From GCA-2728135 sp002728135 (GTDB lineage Bacteria > Pseudomonadota > Alphaproteobacteria > UBA828), in assembly GCA_963997635.1 (NCBI GenBank), contig CAXEND010000002.1, positions 124,001 through 188,000 of the forward strand: a stretch of DNA of 64,000 nt. Reading direction: 5' to 3'. The notes under the pieces are model-generated. The model was not told the DNA's origin, searched no databases, and worked only from the letters and a program-made list of their open reading frames with translations. Position 1 is the stretch's first letter; every line of letters begins with the position of its first letter. Below, piece after piece: positions 62,215 to 64,000 of the stretch. The position numbers and the translations under genes were made by a program.

Positions 62215-63141
62215 ATGACTGGAAATTCAATTAATTCAAATCATGAAGATTCGCGTGCAGACGAAGGTCCTATCGAAAAATTTCTGCCAAGTTATTTAAA
62301 ACCTTTTGCTGCAATTGCTCGCTTGGACCGACCAACTGGGACATGGCTACTATTGTGGCCATGTTTCTGGAGTTTGTCTCTAGCTTCTAATGGACTTCCA
62401 GAAATAAAACTCTGTGCAATATTTGCACTTGGAGCAATCTTAATGCGTAGTGCTGGTTGTACATATAATGATATAATAGATAGAAATATTGATGGGAAAG
62501 TAAAACGCACTCAGAATCGCCCTATTCCAAGTGGACGTATATCTTTAACTAGTGCAATAATGTTTTTAATTTTACTACTTACAAGTAGCCTCATATTACT
62601 ATTGCAGCTCAATACATTGTCTATCTGGCTTGGATTGGCCTCAATTGCAATTGTATTTACTTATCCAATTATGAAAAGAATCACATACTGGCCACAGCTA
62701 GTTTTAGGGCTAGCCTTTAGCTCGGGAGCTCTACTAGGATGGACAGCTAGTTCGGGAAGTCTTGAATGGCCTGCATTACTCCTATATATCGGTGGTATCT
62801 TTTGGACACTCGGATACGATACAATTTATGCGTTTCAAGATAAAGATGACGATGCAATCATTGGAGTAAAATCAAGTGCCTTAGCATTGGGAGAAAAGGC
62901 AAAGAAATGGATTTTCATATTCTATTTCATTACTATTTTTGCGATTGGTTTGGCCGGATTTGTAACAGGGCTTAAGTGGCCTTTCTGGCTAGCACTTTTT
63001 GCTTGTGGTCTACATTTTTCTTGGCAATTAATCACAATTAACCTCAAAGATTCTGCAAATTGTGCCTCTAGATTTAGGGCAAACTCCTTCTCAGGGGGAT
63101 TAATATTTATAGGCATTTTGGGGGACAAAATGATAAATTAA
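62215..63141 (+). CDS. ubiA: 4-hydroxybenzoate polyprenyltransferase
   Basis: Membrane enzyme that prenylates 4-hydroxybenzoate in ubiquinone synthesis. From the ATG at 62215 it is 308 aa; the frame is open from a TTG at 62179, but those residues are not conserved. RLDRPTGTWLLLWPCFWSL, the first Mg/PP motif YNDIIDRNIDGKVKRTQNRP (~84-103) and the second YDTIYAFQDKDDDAIIGVKS (~213-232) are all present, with about eight helices. It is divergent from rsmE; the adjacency ubiA-rsmE-gshA is common in alphaproteobacteria. Its product ubiquinone connects ETF-QO and bc1. Confidence 0.95.
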   Translation: MTGNSINSNHEDSRADEGPIEKFLPSYLKPFAAIARLDRPTGTWLLLWPCFWSLSLASNGLPEIKLCAIFALGAILMRSAGCTYNDIIDRNIDGKVKRTQNRPIPSGRISLTSAIMFLILLLTSSLILLLQLNTLSIWLGLASIAIVFTYPIMKRITYWPQLVLGLAFSSGALLGWTASSGSLEWPALLLYIGGIFWTLGYDTIYAFQDKDDDAIIGVKSSALALGEKAKKWIFIFYFITIFAIGLAGFVTGLKWPFWLALFACGLHFSWQLITINLKDSANCASRFRANSFSGGLIFIGILGDKMIN

Positions 63142-63147
63142 AAATAT

Positions 63148-63930
63148 TCAGTATATCCTGTATTTTGACTCCAATTCACTAAATTCTGTAGGTATTAAAA
63201 ATCTTTCTAAGACTTTATTTATATCTGCACGATAATCTGGCTCAGATATAATCTTGCTAATAAATTGAACAATAGAACCTTGAAAACAACACAGCTCCTT
63301 AACTTTATGTAGAACCTCTTTCTCATTCATTTCCACAAAATTTCGATTAACTGCTTTTATTGGCTTAAGAGCTACAACGTTTGAATTTATTGACAAACAT
63401 CCTAAACGTGACCAGTAACCAAAGATATTCCTATAAAAACCAAGACCCTCAATCCATAAATTGACGTCTAGCAATTCTCCAAAAACATAATTACCCCCAT
63501 TTATCTCAGTCTCAGTCATTCTTTGAAGTAGACGGTCGTTAAGGTAGTTAACAGCTATATTAACTTTAGTATTCGGACTTGATTGTAATGTTGCAGGAAT
63601 TGACCCATAGTTTGAAAAATGACATCCAAATACAACATCAAAATGTTTTAATTTTGCAGGTATTACAGGTATAACAACGCTAGCTGAAAAGTTTAGGAAT
63701 TTCTTTTCCAACCTTAAAGGGGACGCATTGGCACCAAAAGCTAAAACTGGAGTAAGTTTATAGAAGGGATCACATCCAAGATCTGTTAAATGTGCATTTA
63801 ATATTTTAGGCGTAACTTTCATAAGCGGTCTAACTTTTCCATCTATAAATAAAAAAGGATGATTTGGACGAAAAAAAGGATAACTTTTTGCCTCTAAATA
63901 AACATCTTGGTTTATAATATTTCCATACAT
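63148..63930 (-). CDS. Unrecognised protein, possibly gamma-glutamylcyclotransferase-like
   Basis: A soluble 260-aa protein without signal peptide or membrane helix; I do not recognise a named family. The conserved-looking blocks are VLAFGANASPLRLEKKF (62-78), FSNYGSIPATLQSSP (105-119) and a TETEINGGNY segment (140-149). A glycine-rich GxN start plus a later Glu before NY recalls the GGCT fold (YGSN motif and catalytic Glu), but this is a weak resemblance. Codon and base use look like the neighbours. It converges on ubiA with a 6-bp gap; upstream there are only 70 bases before the window ends. Confidence 0.7.
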   Translation of the reverse strand: MYGNIINQDVYLEAKSYPFFRPNHPFLFIDGKVRPLMKVTPKILNAHLTDLGCDPFYKLTPVLAFGANASPLRLEKKFLNFSASVVIPVIPAKLKHFDVVFGCHFSNYGSIPATLQSSPNTKVNIAVNYLNDRLLQRMTETEINGGNYVFGELLDVNLWIEGLGFYRNIFGYWSRLGCLSINSNVVALKPIKAVNRNFVEMNEKEVLHKVKELCCFQGSIVQFISKIISEPDYRADINKVLERFLIPTEFSELESKYRIY

Positions 63931-64000
63931 CTTATTTTATCCATTAAGGAAATAAACTTACTTTTGAAACTTTTCTCAACTGCTTGATATTATAAACACC

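Noticed and set aside
63931..64000. Right-end 70 bp as start of another gene
   Set aside because: Too short to judge; no ribosome-binding site or motif seen.

Overview
This window is a densely packed, AT-rich piece of a bacterial chromosome and almost all of it is core housekeeping sequence. Four things point to an alphaproteobacterium: a CcrM-type (GANTC) methyltransferase; a split b/b' ATP synthase F0 operon (atpI-B-E-F'-F); an aa3-type cytochrome oxidase cluster in the order coxB-coxA-ctaB-coxF-ctaG-coxC-SURF1-thrC-M16 peptidase; and the block mtnP/petCBA/trmL-hemF. The petABC/trmL-hemF and ETF-QO/UDG/SLT/MoaB arrangements resemble Rhodospirillales-like genomes. Low GC, short spacers and few regulators suggest a streamlined, probably marine, aerobic heterotroph; that lifestyle is inference. 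I saw no phage, insertion sequence, CRISPR array, plasmid or rRNA genes.

Layout. 0-5 kb: PRPP synthase, ribosomal protein L25, peptidyl-tRNA hydrolase, YchF, a dienelactone hydrolase and MTA phosphorylase. 5-8 kb: the cytochrome bc1 operon on the minus strand. 8-12 kb: TrmL and HemF, then CCA-adding enzyme, DUF6111, NUDIX and DUF1285 genes. 12-15.5 kb: an acetoin-dehydrogenase-like 2-oxoacid dehydrogenase operon (E1 alpha, E1 beta, lipoyl-hydrolase E2, no E3). 15.5-20.4 kb: a NUDIX gene and an RND efflux adaptor/permease pair. 20.4-24.4 kb: a frame-disrupted small gene beside tRNA-Gln, a YdcF/ElyC protein, and a divergent nucleotide-sugar epimerase/dehydrogenase pair. 24.4-33.6 kb: IspE, a TPR protein, ETF-ubiquinone oxidoreductase, a family-4-like uracil glycosylase, a lytic transglycosylase, MoaB and two arsenosugar-type glycosyltransferases. 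33.7-42.9 kb: an antiporter, RNase HII, CcrM, MutY, DUF721, a DsbA-like protein and SMC. 42.9-47.8 kb: ATP synthase F0 genes, ThrB, RNase HI and a peroxiredoxin. 48-58 kb: YqgE, a GNAT enzyme, an M16 peptidase, ThrC and the cytochrome oxidase assembly cluster. 58.4-64 kb: TldD, glutamate-cysteine ligase, RsmE, UbiA and an unrecognised protein.

The genes together describe aerobic respiration: ETF-QO feeds ubiquinone (UbiA), then bc1, then aa3 oxidase with its heme and copper assembly factors (HemF, CtaB, CtaG, SURF1), then ATP synthase. The most interesting regulatory signal is a GC-rich dyad that fits a RegR/RegA-type redox box exactly upstream of coxB, with a 12/15 related copy upstream of petABC. 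Several other dyads sit upstream of the E1 alpha gene, ccrM, gshA and the dsbA-like gene. I did not find a convincing new multi-gene system. The best leads are this shared respiratory box, a 61-codon gene broken at (or read through by slippage on) an A7 run, a 38-residue CoxF-like protein, a possible 14-codon leader, and an unrecognised conserved-looking protein at the right edge.
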